46,725 nt of DNA from an uncultured Bacteroidales bacterium (GCA_903837605.1 CAILVF010000092.1:1-46725); one strand, 5' to 3'. Shown: positions 10,347 through 19,448, numbered from the stretch's first letter. Notes: generated from the sequence alone by a model not told the origin. Made by a program: numbers and translations.

Positions 10347-11846
10347 ATGACTATGAAAGCCCTGCTTTCCTTATTGCTGATATCGATTTCACTTGGTTTC
10401 CTGCCCATACATGAGGCAGGCTGTCAGACTACCAGCCGCCCGCTTACACTCAGGGAAGCTCTTGATATTGCCAAACAACAATCGGCCGACGCACTTAACG
10501 CCAAACAGATCTTCCGCTCCAGCTTTTGGGAATACAGGACTTTCAGGGCAACCTACCTCCCAAACTTATACGTGGACGGCACCATACCTGAAATACAAAG
10601 CGGATTTCAGAAATATGTTTATCCCGACGGGTCCGTGAGCTATGTTCATCAGCAGAATACCACCTATACCGCCAATGCCTACCTGAACCAGAAAATAGGT
10701 ATCACCGGGGGTAACGTGTTTCTCAAAAGCGGGCTGCAGCGGCTGGACAACCATACCGATTCAACCATCACTTCTTATTTGTCAACCCCGGTCAACATAG
10801 GTTATACGCAACCCCTGTTCCAGTATAATCCCTACCGCTGGGACCGTAAAATACAACCACTTAAATTCTACCAGGCAAAAAAACGCTATCTCGAAGACAT
10901 TGAACAGCTTTCGATGACCACTACGAATTATTTCTTCGGGTTATTGCAGGCGCAGATCGATAAAAAGATCGCAATGACCAACCTGAAGAACTCCGATACC
11001 CTTTACCGGATAGCAAAAGGCAGGTACCAGCTGGGGAAAATAGCAGAAAACGATCTCCTGCAGCTTGAATTGAATTTTCTGAAAGCACAGGCAGCAATTG
11101 ACAATGCAAATCTTGCCGTTGACAATGCCATGTTCAGGTTGAAATCCTACCTGCGCATCAAGGATACCTCAAGTATCAACCTTATGCCCCCGGCCGATAT
11201 CAGCTTCTTCCACATCGACCCGGTGAATGCCGTCCAGCAGGCTATTCACAATACGTCGAGCGCCCTTGACTTCCAGAGACGCCTGCTTGAAGCGGCCAGG
11301 GATGTTAACAGGGCCAAAACCGAAGGGAGGTTCGATGCAAACCTGACCGCTATTTTCGGTTTGACCCAAAGCGGAGACAATATTCCCGATGCCTATTACA
11401 AACCCCTGGACCAGCAACAGGTCGGCCTGCAATTCACGGTGCCTATTGTCGACTGGGGAGTGGCCAGGGGAAAGATCAAAATGGCACAGTCCCAGCAGGA
11501 AATTGTAAAAAATTCGGTGGAACAGGAACTTGTTGATTTCCAGAGGAATATTTACCTTAAAGTCGTCCAGTTTAACATGCAGGAACGCCAGCTGATGATA
11601 GCCGCCAAGTCCGATACGGTTGCCAGCAAAAGCTATGACGTCACAAAAGGCAGGTACCTCATCGGGAAGATCAACAGCATCCTCGACCTCAACAATGCCC
11701 AGATCGAAACCGACAACGCCCAGAAAAACTATTACAATGCCCTGCAAACATACTGGCAGAGTTATTACGAGATAAGAAAGCTCACCCTCTTTGATTTCCG
11801 CAAGAATGAGCTGCTTCAGTTCAACATTAAAGATATCAAGCTATAG
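10347..11846 (+). CDS. TolC-family outer-membrane efflux protein
   Basis: A protein of 499 residues with a signal peptide ending near residue 25 (AGCQT). It has two repeats of the OEP type: the first starts LTLREALDIAKQQS and includes long helices around residues 180-260; the second covers about 315-480 (YDVTKGRYLIGKINSILDLNNAQIETDNAQ). The GRYQLGKIAENDLLQLEL and GRYLIGKINSILDLNNAQ segments are the equivalent helix-turn regions of the two halves. It should form the outer-membrane exit duct for the adaptor and permease just upstream (8-nt gap). A repeat array begins directly after its stop. An alternative start is the ATG two codons in, at 10353. Confidence 0.9.
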   Translation: MTMKALLSLLLISISLGFLPIHEAGCQTTSRPLTLREALDIAKQQSADALNAKQIFRSSFWEYRTFRATYLPNLYVDGTIPEIQSGFQKYVYPDGSVSYVHQQNTTYTANAYLNQKIGITGGNVFLKSGLQRLDNHTDSTITSYLSTPVNIGYTQPLFQYNPYRWDRKIQPLKFYQAKKRYLEDIEQLSMTTTNYFFGLLQAQIDKKIAMTNLKNSDTLYRIAKGRYQLGKIAENDLLQLELNFLKAQAAIDNANLAVDNAMFRLKSYLRIKDTSSINLMPPADISFFHIDPVNAVQQAIHNTSSALDFQRRLLEAARDVNRAKTEGRFDANLTAIFGLTQSGDNIPDAYYKPLDQQQVGLQFTVPIVDWGVARGKIKMAQSQQEIVKNSVEQELVDFQRNIYLKVVQFNMQERQLMIAAKSDTVASKSYDVTKGRYLIGKINSILDLNNAQIETDNAQKNYYNALQTYWQSYYEIRKLTLFDFRKNELLQFNIKDIKL

Positions 11847-11967
11847 GTTACTGGGCTACTGGGCTACTGGGCTACTGGGCTACTGGGCTACTGGGCTACT
11901 AGGTTACCTGGAGACCAGCCATCCAGTTATCCAGTTATCCAGTAACCCAGTAACCTAGTAACCCAGG
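11847..11967. repeat. Octamer tandem array with inverted second half, after tolC
   Basis: It begins at the base after the tolC stop. The first half, 11847-11910, has five perfect copies of GCTACTGG flanked by variants. The second half, 11921-11968, has six units of the complementary type (consensus AYCCAGTA). The two halves meet at CTGGAGACCAG, so the RNA could fold into a long imperfect hairpin. Unit length and direct contact between repeats rule out a CRISPR array. Possible roles as a transcript end or stability element are inference. Confidence 0.85.
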
Positions 11968-12032
11968 CACCCCGCCATCAGCAGTCCTGAAAAATTTAAC
12001 CATTTATTAATAATGTTTCTAAATAATTGCCG

Positions 12033-12040
12033 TATCTTTG
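12033..12040 (+). promoter_or_regulatory. -7 promoter element for ahpC
   Basis: TATCTTTG matches TAnnTTTG and lies 36 nt before the ATG. AT-rich DNA lies upstream, with a TTTC at 12016-12019 that is too near for a standard -33 box. No OxyR-type site could be recognised by eye. Confidence 0.6.
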
Positions 12041-12076
12041 CGGCATTAAACAGTAATTAACTTAAATAGATTTTGT

Positions 12077-12709
12077 ATGGCAGTATTAGTTGGAAAAAAA
12101 GCTCCGTATTTTGAAGCTGATGCCGTAATCAACGGCGGTGAATTTGTAGAAAAATTCTCTCTTGAACAGTTTATCGGGAAGAAACATGTAGTGTTCTTCT
12201 TTTATCCCCTCGACTTTACTTTTGTTTGTCCGACCGAGATCCTGGCATTCCAGGAAAAACTCGCCGAATTTGAGAAACGCAATGTGGCTGTTGTTGGTTG
12301 TTCCATTGACTCCAAGTTTTCACATTGGGCATGGCTTAATACTGAAAAGAAGAACGGCGGAATAAAAGGCGTTAAATTCCCAATCGTTTCAGACCTTTCC
12401 AAGACTATTTCGGCAAACTATGACGTGCTGGCCGGTGAATATCTTTATACCGAAGAAGGCAGCATGGAATTTGAAGGCGGACCTGTTGCATACCGCGGTC
12501 TCTTCCTGATCGACAAACAAGGCATCGTGCGCCATCAGCTGGTTAACGACCTTCCCCTCGGACGCAGTGTTGATGAAGCGATCCGCATGGTTGATGCATT
12601 ACAGTTCTTCGAAGAGAATGGTGAAGTTTGCCCGGCCAACTGGCATAAGGGTGACGAAGGTATGAAGGCTTCATCTGAAGGTGTTGCCAGTTACCTTTCA
12701 AAACATTGA
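12077..12709 (+). CDS. ahpC: Typical 2-Cys peroxiredoxin (AhpC/Prx1 group)
   Basis: A cytosolic thiol peroxidase that reduces H2O2, organic peroxides and peroxynitrite. Its 210 residues show the peroxidatic site DFTFVCPTEI with Cys51, the conserved VGCSIDSKFSH segment, Arg140 and the resolving site GEVCPANW with Cys185, followed by a short tail. This is the layout of the typical two-cysteine class; the long C-terminal tail is of the Prx1 kind. The reductase partner (AhpF or thioredoxin) is not in view. The stop is immediately followed by the stop of the convergent PAP2 gene, with no base between. Confidence 0.94.
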   Translation: MAVLVGKKAPYFEADAVINGGEFVEKFSLEQFIGKKHVVFFFYPLDFTFVCPTEILAFQEKLAEFEKRNVAVVGCSIDSKFSHWAWLNTEKKNGGIKGVKFPIVSDLSKTISANYDVLAGEYLYTEEGSMEFEGGPVAYRGLFLIDKQGIVRHQLVNDLPLGRSVDEAIRMVDALQFFEENGEVCPANWHKGDEGMKASSEGVASYLSKH

Positions 12710-13531
12710 TCACAAACGGTAAACAAGCGTCAACCCTGGTCCTTCAGGACCAGTCGGTAAAAGCTTGAACCTGACCGAATTCCGGAAAACGGTCTGGCCT
12801 ATTGCCAAACCTATCGCTGAGCCCATCACCACATCCGACATCCAGTGTTCATTATCATAGATCCTGGACAAGGCCGTGAGCGAAGCCAGTGAATAGCAGA
12901 GCACCGGGACCCAGACCGTTTTTTTATACGCTGACGCGATGACCGTGGCCACGGCGAAAGCGGCCGCGGAATGGCCTGAAGGAAAAGAAGTCAGATTGAT
13001 TGGCCCTATCGGCCCCTGCCAGTAATATGGGTCAGGGGCGTCACCCTGTAAGGGTCTCTGGCGATGTGTGACCTGTTTTAATATTTGTGCCGCAATTGCA
13101 GCATAAACAAAAGCTTCAACACCTTTCATTGCAGTCATCCTGGCTTTTTTATCGTGCAGGGCAAAGCTTAAACCATACATCAGGCCCATTGCCGGAATGG
13201 TATACAATCCACTTCCCCATGGCTCAAAAGCATATTTGCTCACTGCATCCAGCAGGGATGTTCGGTTTCTCTGTACAAACTGCTGAATAACAAGATCCTG
13301 GGTTACAAGTCCTATGGTAAGCCCGGTTACCCCGAATGCAATGGCCCACTGGGCCTGGTTCCATCTGACAGGTGCGATAACAATATCCCTGGCATCGTCA
13401 AGTCCCGACTTTACCAGCCGGAGATCGATCATCGAAGGGTTTTTATGCAGGGTATCAGGAACCTCCCGGGCATAAGATGCCGGCATGGAAATAATCGCAA
13501 AAAGCAGAAGGAATGCTCTTCTTACGAACAT
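12710..13531 (-). CDS. PAP2-family phosphatase, membrane-associated
   Basis: A protein of 273 residues with a signal peptide (cleavage near residues 20-22, SYA-RE) and later hydrophobic segments. The three acid-phosphatase motifs are complete: K152xxxxxxR159P160, PSGH at 184-187 with the catalytic His187, and SRxxxxxHxxxD at 222-233 with His229 and Asp233. Such enzymes act outside the cytoplasm on lipid phosphates such as undecaprenyl pyrophosphate, phosphatidylglycerol phosphate or lipid A. Which of these applies cannot be told. Its stop abuts that of ahpC. Confidence 0.87.
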   Translation of the reverse strand: MFVRRAFLLLFAIISMPASYAREVPDTLHKNPSMIDLRLVKSGLDDARDIVIAPVRWNQAQWAIAFGVTGLTIGLVTQDLVIQQFVQRNRTSLLDAVSKYAFEPWGSGLYTIPAMGLMYGLSFALHDKKARMTAMKGVEAFVYAAIAAQILKQVTHRQRPLQGDAPDPYYWQGPIGPINLTSFPSGHSAAAFAVATVIASAYKKTVWVPVLCYSLASLTALSRIYDNEHWMSDVVMGSAIGLAIGQTVFRNSVRFKLLPTGPEGPGLTLVYRL

Positions 13532-13551
13532 AAGTGCGGTTGAATTTCGAT

Positions 13552-13705
13552 GGCCCTGTCTTTACTTACATCCATTGCTAACAGTATTATTTCACAAGAG
13601 GTTCCCGAGTTCCTTGGCCTTGTCTATACTTACATCCATTGACATCAGGATCATTTTACAAGGGGTTCTCCATTTCCTTGGCCTTGTTCCAGTAAACATC
13701 CATTT
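13552..13705. repeat. 64-nt tandem repeat of the mazG 3' end
   Basis: Two full copies (13552-13615 and 13616-13679) and the start of a third inside mazG (from 13680) keep an exact 64-nt period, each beginning GGCC(C/T)TG and sharing ACATCCATT about 16 nt later. Read on the minus strand, each copy re-encodes the end of MazG: the gene ends MDVYWNKAKEMENPL, the next copy reads MDVSIDKAKELGNLL and stops, and the outer copy reads MDVSKDRAIE. It fills the gap between mazG and the PAP2 gene. Confidence 0.8.
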
Positions 13706-14438
13706 CTGAAAGGCTCATCTCATGAAGTGATTTCCCCAGGCTTTTCGCACTTTCTTCAAGAAACTGGAAACGGCGGATAAACTTCCGGTTTGTCCTTTCC
13801 AGGGCGTCTTCAGGATTGACTTCGATAAACCGGGCGTAATTGACCAGGGCAAAGAGGAGATCGCCGAGCTCGTCTTCCTTTTTGGCGTGATTTGAATTAT
13901 TCTGAACGTTTTCGCGCAATTCCAGGATTTCCTCCTGGACTTTTTCCCAAACCTGCTCGGGCCTTTCCCAGTCGAACCCCACACCGCTCGCCTTTTCCTG
14001 GATCCTGTAGGCTTTTACCATTGCCGGCAGGGATTGGGGAACCCCTGACAGTACTGATTTATTCCCTTTTTCTTTCAGTTTGATCTTTTCCCAGTTATCA
14101 TGAACTTCCTTTGCATCCTTAACGATAACATCACCGAAAATATGCGGGTGGCGGTGAATCAGCTTCCCTATGATGTTGTTCAAAACATCGGTGATATCGA
14201 AAGCCCCGGTCTCTGATGCAATTTTCGCATAAAAAACCAGGTGCAGCATGAGGTCTCCCAACTCTTTCTTGATAGACTCAAGGTCCATCTCAATAATGGA
14301 ATCGGATAATTCATATGTTTCTTCAATGGTGAGATATCTCAGGCTTTCGATTGTCTGCTTTTTATCCCAGGGGCATTTTGCCCTGAGTTCGTCCATGATT
14401 TCCAGTAACCGCCCAAAAGCGGCAAGTTTTTCCTGCAT
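13656..14438 (-). CDS. mazG: Nucleoside triphosphate pyrophosphohydrolase MazG
   Basis: The enzyme removes pyrophosphate from nucleoside triphosphates, sanitising the pool and lowering stress signals. The 260 residues hold two MazG domains. The N-terminal one starts AAFGRLLEIMDELRAKCPWDKKQT and contains the metal-binding set EETYEL and KKELGDLMLHL. The second has EEILEL and KKEDELGDLLFALVNYARF. The start at 14438 (MQEKLAAF) is chosen over a frame opening 26 codons earlier, because that stretch overlaps the divergent gene and contains a -7 element. The last codons are duplicated downstream as a 64-nt repeat. Confidence 0.92.
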   Translation of the reverse strand: MQEKLAAFGRLLEIMDELRAKCPWDKKQTIESLRYLTIEETYELSDSIIEMDLESIKKELGDLMLHLVFYAKIASETGAFDITDVLNNIIGKLIHRHPHIFGDVIVKDAKEVHDNWEKIKLKEKGNKSVLSGVPQSLPAMVKAYRIQEKASGVGFDWERPEQVWEKVQEEILELRENVQNNSNHAKKEDELGDLLFALVNYARFIEVNPEDALERTNRKFIRRFQFLEESAKSLGKSLHEMSLSEMDVYWNKAKEMENPL

Positions 14439-14452
14439 TATCGGTCTTTTGG

Positions 14453-14460
14453 CAAAAATA
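14453..14460 (-). promoter_or_regulatory. -7 promoter element for mazG
   Basis: The minus strand reads TATTTTTG, 14 nt before the chosen ATG at 14438. This implies a very short leader. It supports the shorter mazG start, but AT-rich matches of this kind can arise by chance. Confidence 0.4.
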
Positions 14461-14497
14461 AGCATTTCAGCAATAGCGGCTGAAGTCCAATGTTCCA

Positions 14498-14505
14498 TAA
14501 TTTTG
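14498..14505 (+). promoter_or_regulatory. -7 promoter element for the PagL-like gene
   Basis: TAATTTTG fits TAnnTTTG, 20 nt before the ATG at 14526. If used, the upstream ATG at 14490 would lie outside the transcript, which favours the later start. Confidence 0.45.
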
Positions 14506-14525
14506 CAAAGAAGCAATTACTGAAA

Positions 14526-15710
14526 ATGTTTAAGCCCTTGAAGCTAAAATTTTTACGGATCCGCCTGCTCATGATCATCGCCCTGCTGATCATCCTTAGC
14601 TGTCCGTTCAGCTCAAGAGCCCAGTATGAACATAAACTGTTTACTTCAAATATTATCCTGGAAGCCAAGATCCATTATGGGTTCCTTTACGCCCAGCACC
14701 TGGAACTGCAACTGTTTAATGCGCATTTTCCTGCTTTCGAATTCAGCATTGAAAAGCTTACTTACGGACGACAGCGTTGGGAAAGGGCATTCAATTACCC
14801 GATCCTGGGAATGACCTTCTTTTACAGCCCGTTAGGGAGTAACCCAATCCTCGGAAGCTCCTTTGCCCTTATGCCTTTCGTCAATTTCCCCTTATTTAAA
14901 TCAAAGGCTTTTACCTTCGGGTTCCGTTTCGCCCTGGGATTGGGCTATCTCACAAAGAAGTTCGACAGGATAAACAACTATAAGGATATTGCTATCGGGT
15001 CCCACCTGAATGCTGCGATAAACCTGATGCTGGAGGCACGTTACCAGCTGAGTGAATACTTTACCCTGACCGCGGGAATATGCCTTCAGCACTTCTCGAA
15101 CGGTTCACTTAAAACTCCCAATTATGGCCTGAACGCTCCTCTTGTCAGCATCGGTCTTGCATTCAAACCGGTGAGGGATAATAAAGATATCGGCGACCGT
15201 TATATCGCTCCGACCGAACCCTTCTCGACCACGATCAGGAAAGCCATTGAATTTAATTTCGGGGCTGCCATCGGGTATAAAAACATGCAATCGGAATTCG
15301 GGCAGAATTTTTTAGTCTACCATCTTTTTGAAAACACATTCTTCCAGGTCAGCAGGAAAAGTAAATTTGGCATGGGGCTCGATCTGTCATATGACGCATC
15401 CCATAAAAAAATCCTGGAGTCAGCCGGTATTACGACAACCAGCCCTGTAGACATCGCAAGGCCGGGAGTCAATGCGGCTTATGAACTGATGCTCGGGAAA
15501 CTGGGGTTTATTATGAACCTGGGGGTATATCTTTCAGGCAAGGAAAAGAGTAACGGCCCCCTTTATGAGAAACTCTGTTTCCAGTATAATTTCACAAAGA
15601 ACTTTTTTGCCCATGTGCTGCTAAAGGTCCATTTCGGACGGGCCGACTATATCGGCTGGGGGCTGGGTTATAATTTTAATGTATTGTATGGTAAAAAGAC
15701 GATCAAATAA
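14526..15710 (+). CDS. PagL-like acyloxyacyl hydrolase / lipid A deacylase, outer membrane
   Basis: A protein of 394 residues with a signal peptide (long hydrophobic stretch at 14-27, cleavage after SSRAQ near 33). Alternating beta strands rich in Phe, Tyr and Gly indicate an outer-membrane barrel. The segment LQHFSNGSLKTPNYGLN holds His189 and Ser191 in the HxSN arrangement of the PagL active site, which removes the 3-O acyl chain of lipid A. The protein is about twice as long as Pseudomonas PagL; residues from about 235 onward form a second strand-rich part of unknown role. A second, unrelated lipid A deacylase type lies at 26188. Activity is inferred from the motif only. Confidence 0.75.
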   Translation: MFKPLKLKFLRIRLLMIIALLIILSCPFSSRAQYEHKLFTSNIILEAKIHYGFLYAQHLELQLFNAHFPAFEFSIEKLTYGRQRWERAFNYPILGMTFFYSPLGSNPILGSSFALMPFVNFPLFKSKAFTFGFRFALGLGYLTKKFDRINNYKDIAIGSHLNAAINLMLEARYQLSEYFTLTAGICLQHFSNGSLKTPNYGLNAPLVSIGLAFKPVRDNKDIGDRYIAPTEPFSTTIRKAIEFNFGAAIGYKNMQSEFGQNFLVYHLFENTFFQVSRKSKFGMGLDLSYDASHKKILESAGITTTSPVDIARPGVNAAYELMLGKLGFIMNLGVYLSGKEKSNGPLYEKLCFQYNFTKNFFAHVLLKVHFGRADYIGWGLGYNFNVLYGKKTIK

Positions 15711-16458
15711 AAGCATCATATACTGCTTTATTTTCATCCTGGCATGCATTTCGGGATCGGTCTCAATTATATCCTGTTCAAAGGGAGGGAAGTGTTTTAC
15801 CAATACAGGTACGGTAATTATGCAGGAAAGGCCTGTGACCCCATTCGACAGCATTGATCTTGGCGATAATGTAAATCTCATCCTTTCAGAGGATTCCGTA
15901 AACAGGATTACGGTTGAAGCCGGGAACAATGTCATTTCGGGGATCACAACCGAAATACATAACCGTCAGCTGACCATACGCAATCTCAATACCTGCAACT
16001 GGCTCAGAAGTTATGAAAAACCCCTTGACGTGCATGTTTCAGTGCACCATCTGTGGAAGATTTATTACAATGCCGCCGGTAATGTCAGTTCGGCAAACAC
16101 CCTTACCGGGGATTCAATTAAAATAGAAGTCTGGGGCGGATGCGGGAGTTTTGACCTGAACCTGAATTATAATAAGGGCTGGTTTATAATGAATATGGGG
16201 ACTGCCGACTATAACCTGCACGGGCGTTGCGACATTGCCGATTTTTACCTGAATGATATGGGTTTGATACAGACAAAGGATCTTGCCACGAGATATTGTT
16301 CTGTAAATAACAGGGGAACAAACAATTGCTATGTAAATGTGAGTGTCAACCTCTACGCAATCATATCAAATATAGGAAGTGTTTATTATACAGGTAACCC
16401 TCCTACAGTCGGAGGGAAAATAACTGGAAGCGGGGTCCTGGAACCTTTCTATCCCTAG
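15679..16458 (+). CDS. GIN-domain (DUF2807-like) lipoprotein
   Basis: A protein of 259 residues, or 256 if the ATG at 15688 is used. A hydrophobic stretch at 13-30 ends in IISCSKGG, a fair lipobox with Cys33, so it is probably a lipoprotein. The rest is a repetitive beta-strand pattern ([48 protein letters not shown]) typical of the putative adhesin-head GIN domain common in Bacteroidota. The function of the family is not established. The start overlaps the upstream deacylase by about 32 nt, which suggests coupled expression. The stop overlaps the stop of proS by 4 nt. Confidence 0.7.
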   Translation: MYCMVKRRSNKSIIYCFIFILACISGSVSIISCSKGGKCFTNTGTVIMQERPVTPFDSIDLGDNVNLILSEDSVNRITVEAGNNVISGITTEIHNRQLTIRNLNTCNWLRSYEKPLDVHVSVHHLWKIYYNAAGNVSSANTLTGDSIKIEVWGGCGSFDLNLNYNKGWFIMNMGTADYNLHGRCDIADFYLNDMGLIQTKDLATRYCSVNNRGTNNCYVNVSVNLYAIISNIGSVYYTGNPPTVGGKITGSGVLEPFYP

Positions 16459-17930
16459 TAGGCCCTGGCAAAGATCACCCTCTGTTCGGAAGGATTCCCC
16501 GAATAAACGCAACGTCCGCTTTCTTTTACGTTATTTAATGGTATAACACGGATGGTTGCCTTTGTTGCTTCCTTTATCTTTTCTTCGGTTTCAGTCGTGC
16601 CGTCCCAGTGAGCCGAAACGAAACCTCCCTTATTCTCAATGGTATCCACGAACTCATCCCAGGTATTTACACTAAAGGTATTCTGTTCCCTGAACGATAA
16701 AGCCCTGTCGAACATATTTTTCTGGATCTGGTCGAGAAGATGAACGACTTTTTCCTCTATATCGGTGATCTGCAGGGTCTCCTTTTCAAGTGTGTCGCGG
16801 CGGGCGATCTCAACCGTTTTATTCTCAATATCGCGGGGGCCGACAGTTATCCTCAGGGGGACTCCTTTAAACTCATATTCCGAAAATTTCCAGCCGGGTT
16901 TATGAGTGTCCCTGTCGTCATATTTTACCGAAACTCCCCTGCTTTCCAGGGCCTTCTTTATCGGATTCACCACGTTTGAAATTGCAACCAGCTGCTCTTC
17001 ATTTTTAAATACCGGCACAATGACAACCTGGATCGGCGCAAGTTTAGGAGGAAGAACAAGTCCGTTGTCATCAGAATGCGCCATTACCAGGGCGCCCATC
17101 AGACGGGTTGAGACCCCCCATGAAGTGGCCCAAACGTAATCAAGCTGGTTTTCATGGTTGAGAAACTTCACATCAAAGGCCTTTGCGAAATTCTGGCCGA
17201 GGAAATGGGAAGTGCCGGCCTGAAGCGCTTTACCGTCCTGCATAAGTGCCTCAATAGCATATGTCTCAATGGCGCCGGCAAAACGTTCGCCCGGCGATTT
17301 AACACCTTTCAGTACCGGTATGGCCATCCAGTTCTCAGCGAAATCAGCATATACATCAAGCATGGTTTCCGCTTCGCGGACCGCTTCTTCCTTTGTTGCA
17401 TGGGCTGTATGGCCTTCCTGCCAGAGGAACTCAGCAGTCCGGAGAAAAAGCCTTGTCCGCATTTCCCAACGAACAACATTAGCCCATTGGTTATACAGCA
17501 AGGGGAGGTCGCGGTATGATTTTATCCAGTTCTTGTAGGTATCCCAGATAATCGTTTCCGAAGTCGGACGAATAATGAGTTCTTCCTCAAGTTTTGCATC
17601 CTCGTCAACAATAACACCTTTCCCGTCGGGCGAGTTCTTAAGCCTGTAATGTGTGACCACGGCACATTCTTTCGCAAATCCTTCAACGTGGCTGGCTTCC
17701 TTGCTGAAGAAAGACTTCGGTATGAAGATCGGGAAGTAAACATTCGAATGCCCGGTTTCCTTAAACTTTTTATCCAGGGTTGATTGTATCTTCTCCCAGA
17801 TAGCATAACCGTATGGTTTTATTACCATACAACCTCTGACGGCAGAATTTTCGGCCAAATCGGCCTTGATTACCAGATCATTATACCATTGGGAATAATT
17901 CTCTGCACGGGTTGGGAAATCTTTAGCCAT
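16455..17930 (-). CDS. proS: Prolyl-tRNA synthetase, archaeal/eukaryote-like short form
   Basis: The enzyme charges tRNA-Pro with proline. Its 491 residues fit the short class that lacks the bacterial INS editing insertion. Class II motifs are visible: VYFPIFIP (motif 1 region), [36 protein letters not shown] (motif 2 split as RPTSETII and QWANVVRWE), and the motif 3 region near [14 protein letters not shown] with [16 protein letters not shown]. An anticodon-binding domain starts near residue 300 (PIQVVIVPV), and the C-terminal extension ends in the conserved tyrosine (FARAY). The start at 17930 is well placed behind a -7 element at 17989-17982. Confidence 0.95.
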   Translation of the reverse strand: MAKDFPTRAENYSQWYNDLVIKADLAENSAVRGCMVIKPYGYAIWEKIQSTLDKKFKETGHSNVYFPIFIPKSFFSKEASHVEGFAKECAVVTHYRLKNSPDGKGVIVDEDAKLEEELIIRPTSETIIWDTYKNWIKSYRDLPLLYNQWANVVRWEMRTRLFLRTAEFLWQEGHTAHATKEEAVREAETMLDVYADFAENWMAIPVLKGVKSPGERFAGAIETYAIEALMQDGKALQAGTSHFLGQNFAKAFDVKFLNHENQLDYVWATSWGVSTRLMGALVMAHSDDNGLVLPPKLAPIQVVIVPVFKNEEQLVAISNVVNPIKKALESRGVSVKYDDRDTHKPGWKFSEYEFKGVPLRITVGPRDIENKTVEIARRDTLEKETLQITDIEEKVVHLLDQIQKNMFDRALSFREQNTFSVNTWDEFVDTIENKGGFVSAHWDGTTETEEKIKEATKATIRVIPLNNVKESGRCVYSGNPSEQRVIFARAY

Positions 17931-17981
17931 TTAATACTTTGGTATGATATTTGCTGTTTTCTTTAGCTTATAAAAGCCCAG

Positions 17982-17989
17982 CAAAAGTA
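17982..17989 (-). promoter_or_regulatory. -7 promoter element for proS
   Basis: The minus strand reads TACTTTTG, fitting TAnnTTTG, 52 nt before the proS ATG. It lies in the gap shared with the divergent lipoprotein gene at 18021, for which no equally good element is seen. Confidence 0.55.
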
Positions 17990-18020
17990 CTAAAAATTGA
18001 AACATAAAGGAATCCAAGCC

Positions 18021-19448
18021 ATGAAAAGAGTAGCATTTATAGCAGTGATCATCAGCCTCCTGATGAGCGCCTGTAAAACGCAGCAACAGGCCCTTTCGGT
18101 AAATAACGACGACGTATATTCTACTCCTGCCCGTCAAAAGAGCCAGCCGGCCAAATCACCCAATTACAACCAGGATCTGTCATCGGCCCTGGCCGCCGAT
18201 CAGGCCAAAGTTGCTCCTGACAGCCTTGCAAAGGCTGCAACTCTTGATTACAGTGATGTTTCCTATGCCGACAGGTTGCAGAAATTCCAGCATCCCCAAA
18301 GCACAAAAAGTTATTTTGACAACAGCACTTCTGATACAACTGTGATCTATTCCAGCAACCCGAATCTCTCCATTAACTTCGGTGGCGGAGGAGGGTTTTA
18401 TGATCCTTCATTTTCGATGGGTTTCGGCTGGGGTTATCCTTCCTATGGCTGGGGTTATCCTTATTACGGATGGGGTTACCCTTATTATGGCTGGGGTTTT
18501 GGCTGGGATTCCTATTACTGGGGTTACCCTTACTGGGGCTATAATCCTTACTGTTATTGCTGCTATTATCCTTATTATGGGGAAGGGAACGGATATTATA
18601 ATTCATATTACGGGCACAGGGAGAGTGTTGTTTCAAACACATCCTATTCTCGTAACAGCCGTGGAAATGTTTCCAATCCTGCTTCCACAGCGAGGACTGA
18701 AGGCGGAATTGGTGTTACGGCAAACGGCCGTTCACGGCCTCCTTCTTCCGGGACATCCACCACATCGCCTGGTACCGGCACCCGTAATGGAGATCCCGGC
18801 ATTACGCGTACAGGCACACAGCCTTCTCCCGGAGTCCGCAGTGCTGATCCTGTGACAACACAGCGCAAACCGCCTGCATCCCAGGAGCGTTACCATTACA
18901 CCCGCCCCTCAAATGACCGGCAGGGTACTTATAGCAGGAACAACGGCAGTAACAATGCATACCGTGAAACAAAACAGCAGCCGGCACCAAGATATGCACA
19001 ACCCGGTGCAACGCAGGTTCAGCGCCAGGGGCAGGTACAGAATTACACACCAGGAAGTTACAGGCAGGCACGCTCTAGCCAGGAATATATCAATCCCCGC
19101 GTGCAGTCACAGAATTCTGCAGGGCGCCAGGGAACAACATCCGGTAACCGCGGGGGATCTTCGGTTGACCAGAGGGGATATGTTTCCCCGTCCGGGACAA
19201 GAAGCAGTTCTTCAGGCTCCGGAACACGGCAGTATAGCTCCCCCAGGAATTATTCACCGGGCAGTTCTTCACCATCCAGGGGTTATTCCCCGGGCTATTC
19301 AACACCTTCTCATTCTTCCCCCTCGTATTCATCTCCATCTGGCGGAGGCCGCTCAGGCGGTGGCGGATACAGCGGTGGCGGTGGCGGAGGCGGTGGCCGT
19401 TCCGGCGGAGGTGGCGGTGGCGGTGGCGGCGGAAGCCCGAGAAAATAA
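18021..19448 (+). CDS. Low-complexity Tyr/Trp/Gly-rich lipoprotein
   Basis: From the ATG at 18021 the protein has 475 residues; an ATG 8 codons earlier is less likely because the signal peptide starts here. The lipobox is LLMSAC with Cys at about 18. Residues about 20-105 are ordinary. From about 115 comes a region of repeated WGYP(Y/S)YGWG units and a Cys/Tyr cluster (CYCCYY). A long Ser/Thr/Pro/Asn/Gln/Arg-rich stretch follows, and then a C-terminal poly-glycine tail with RSG breaks. Such composition suggests a disordered, surface-exposed or matrix protein, but no family with known function is recognised. The nucleotide repeats look prone to slippage. It is followed 32 nt later by a porin gene. 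Confidence 0.75.
   Translation: MKRVAFIAVIISLLMSACKTQQQALSVNNDDVYSTPARQKSQPAKSPNYNQDLSSALAADQAKVAPDSLAKAATLDYSDVSYADRLQKFQHPQSTKSYFDNSTSDTTVIYSSNPNLSINFGGGGGFYDPSFSMGFGWGYPSYGWGYPYYGWGYPYYGWGFGWDSYYWGYPYWGYNPYCYCCYYPYYGEGNGYYNSYYGHRESVVSNTSYSRNSRGNVSNPASTARTEGGIGVTANGRSRPPSSGTSTTSPGTGTRNGDPGITRTGTQPSPGVRSADPVTTQRKPPASQERYHYTRPSNDRQGTYSRNNGSNNAYRETKQQPAPRYAQPGATQVQRQGQVQNYTPGSYRQARSSQEYINPRVQSQNSAGRQGTTSGNRGGSSVDQRGYVSPSGTRSSSSGSGTRQYSSPRNYSPGSSSPSRGYSPGYSTPSHSSPSYSSPSGGGRSGGGGYSGGGGGGGGRSGGGGGGGGGGSPRK

Noticed and set aside
11847..11967. CRISPR array
   Set aside because: Units are 8 nt with no spacers and there are no cas genes.
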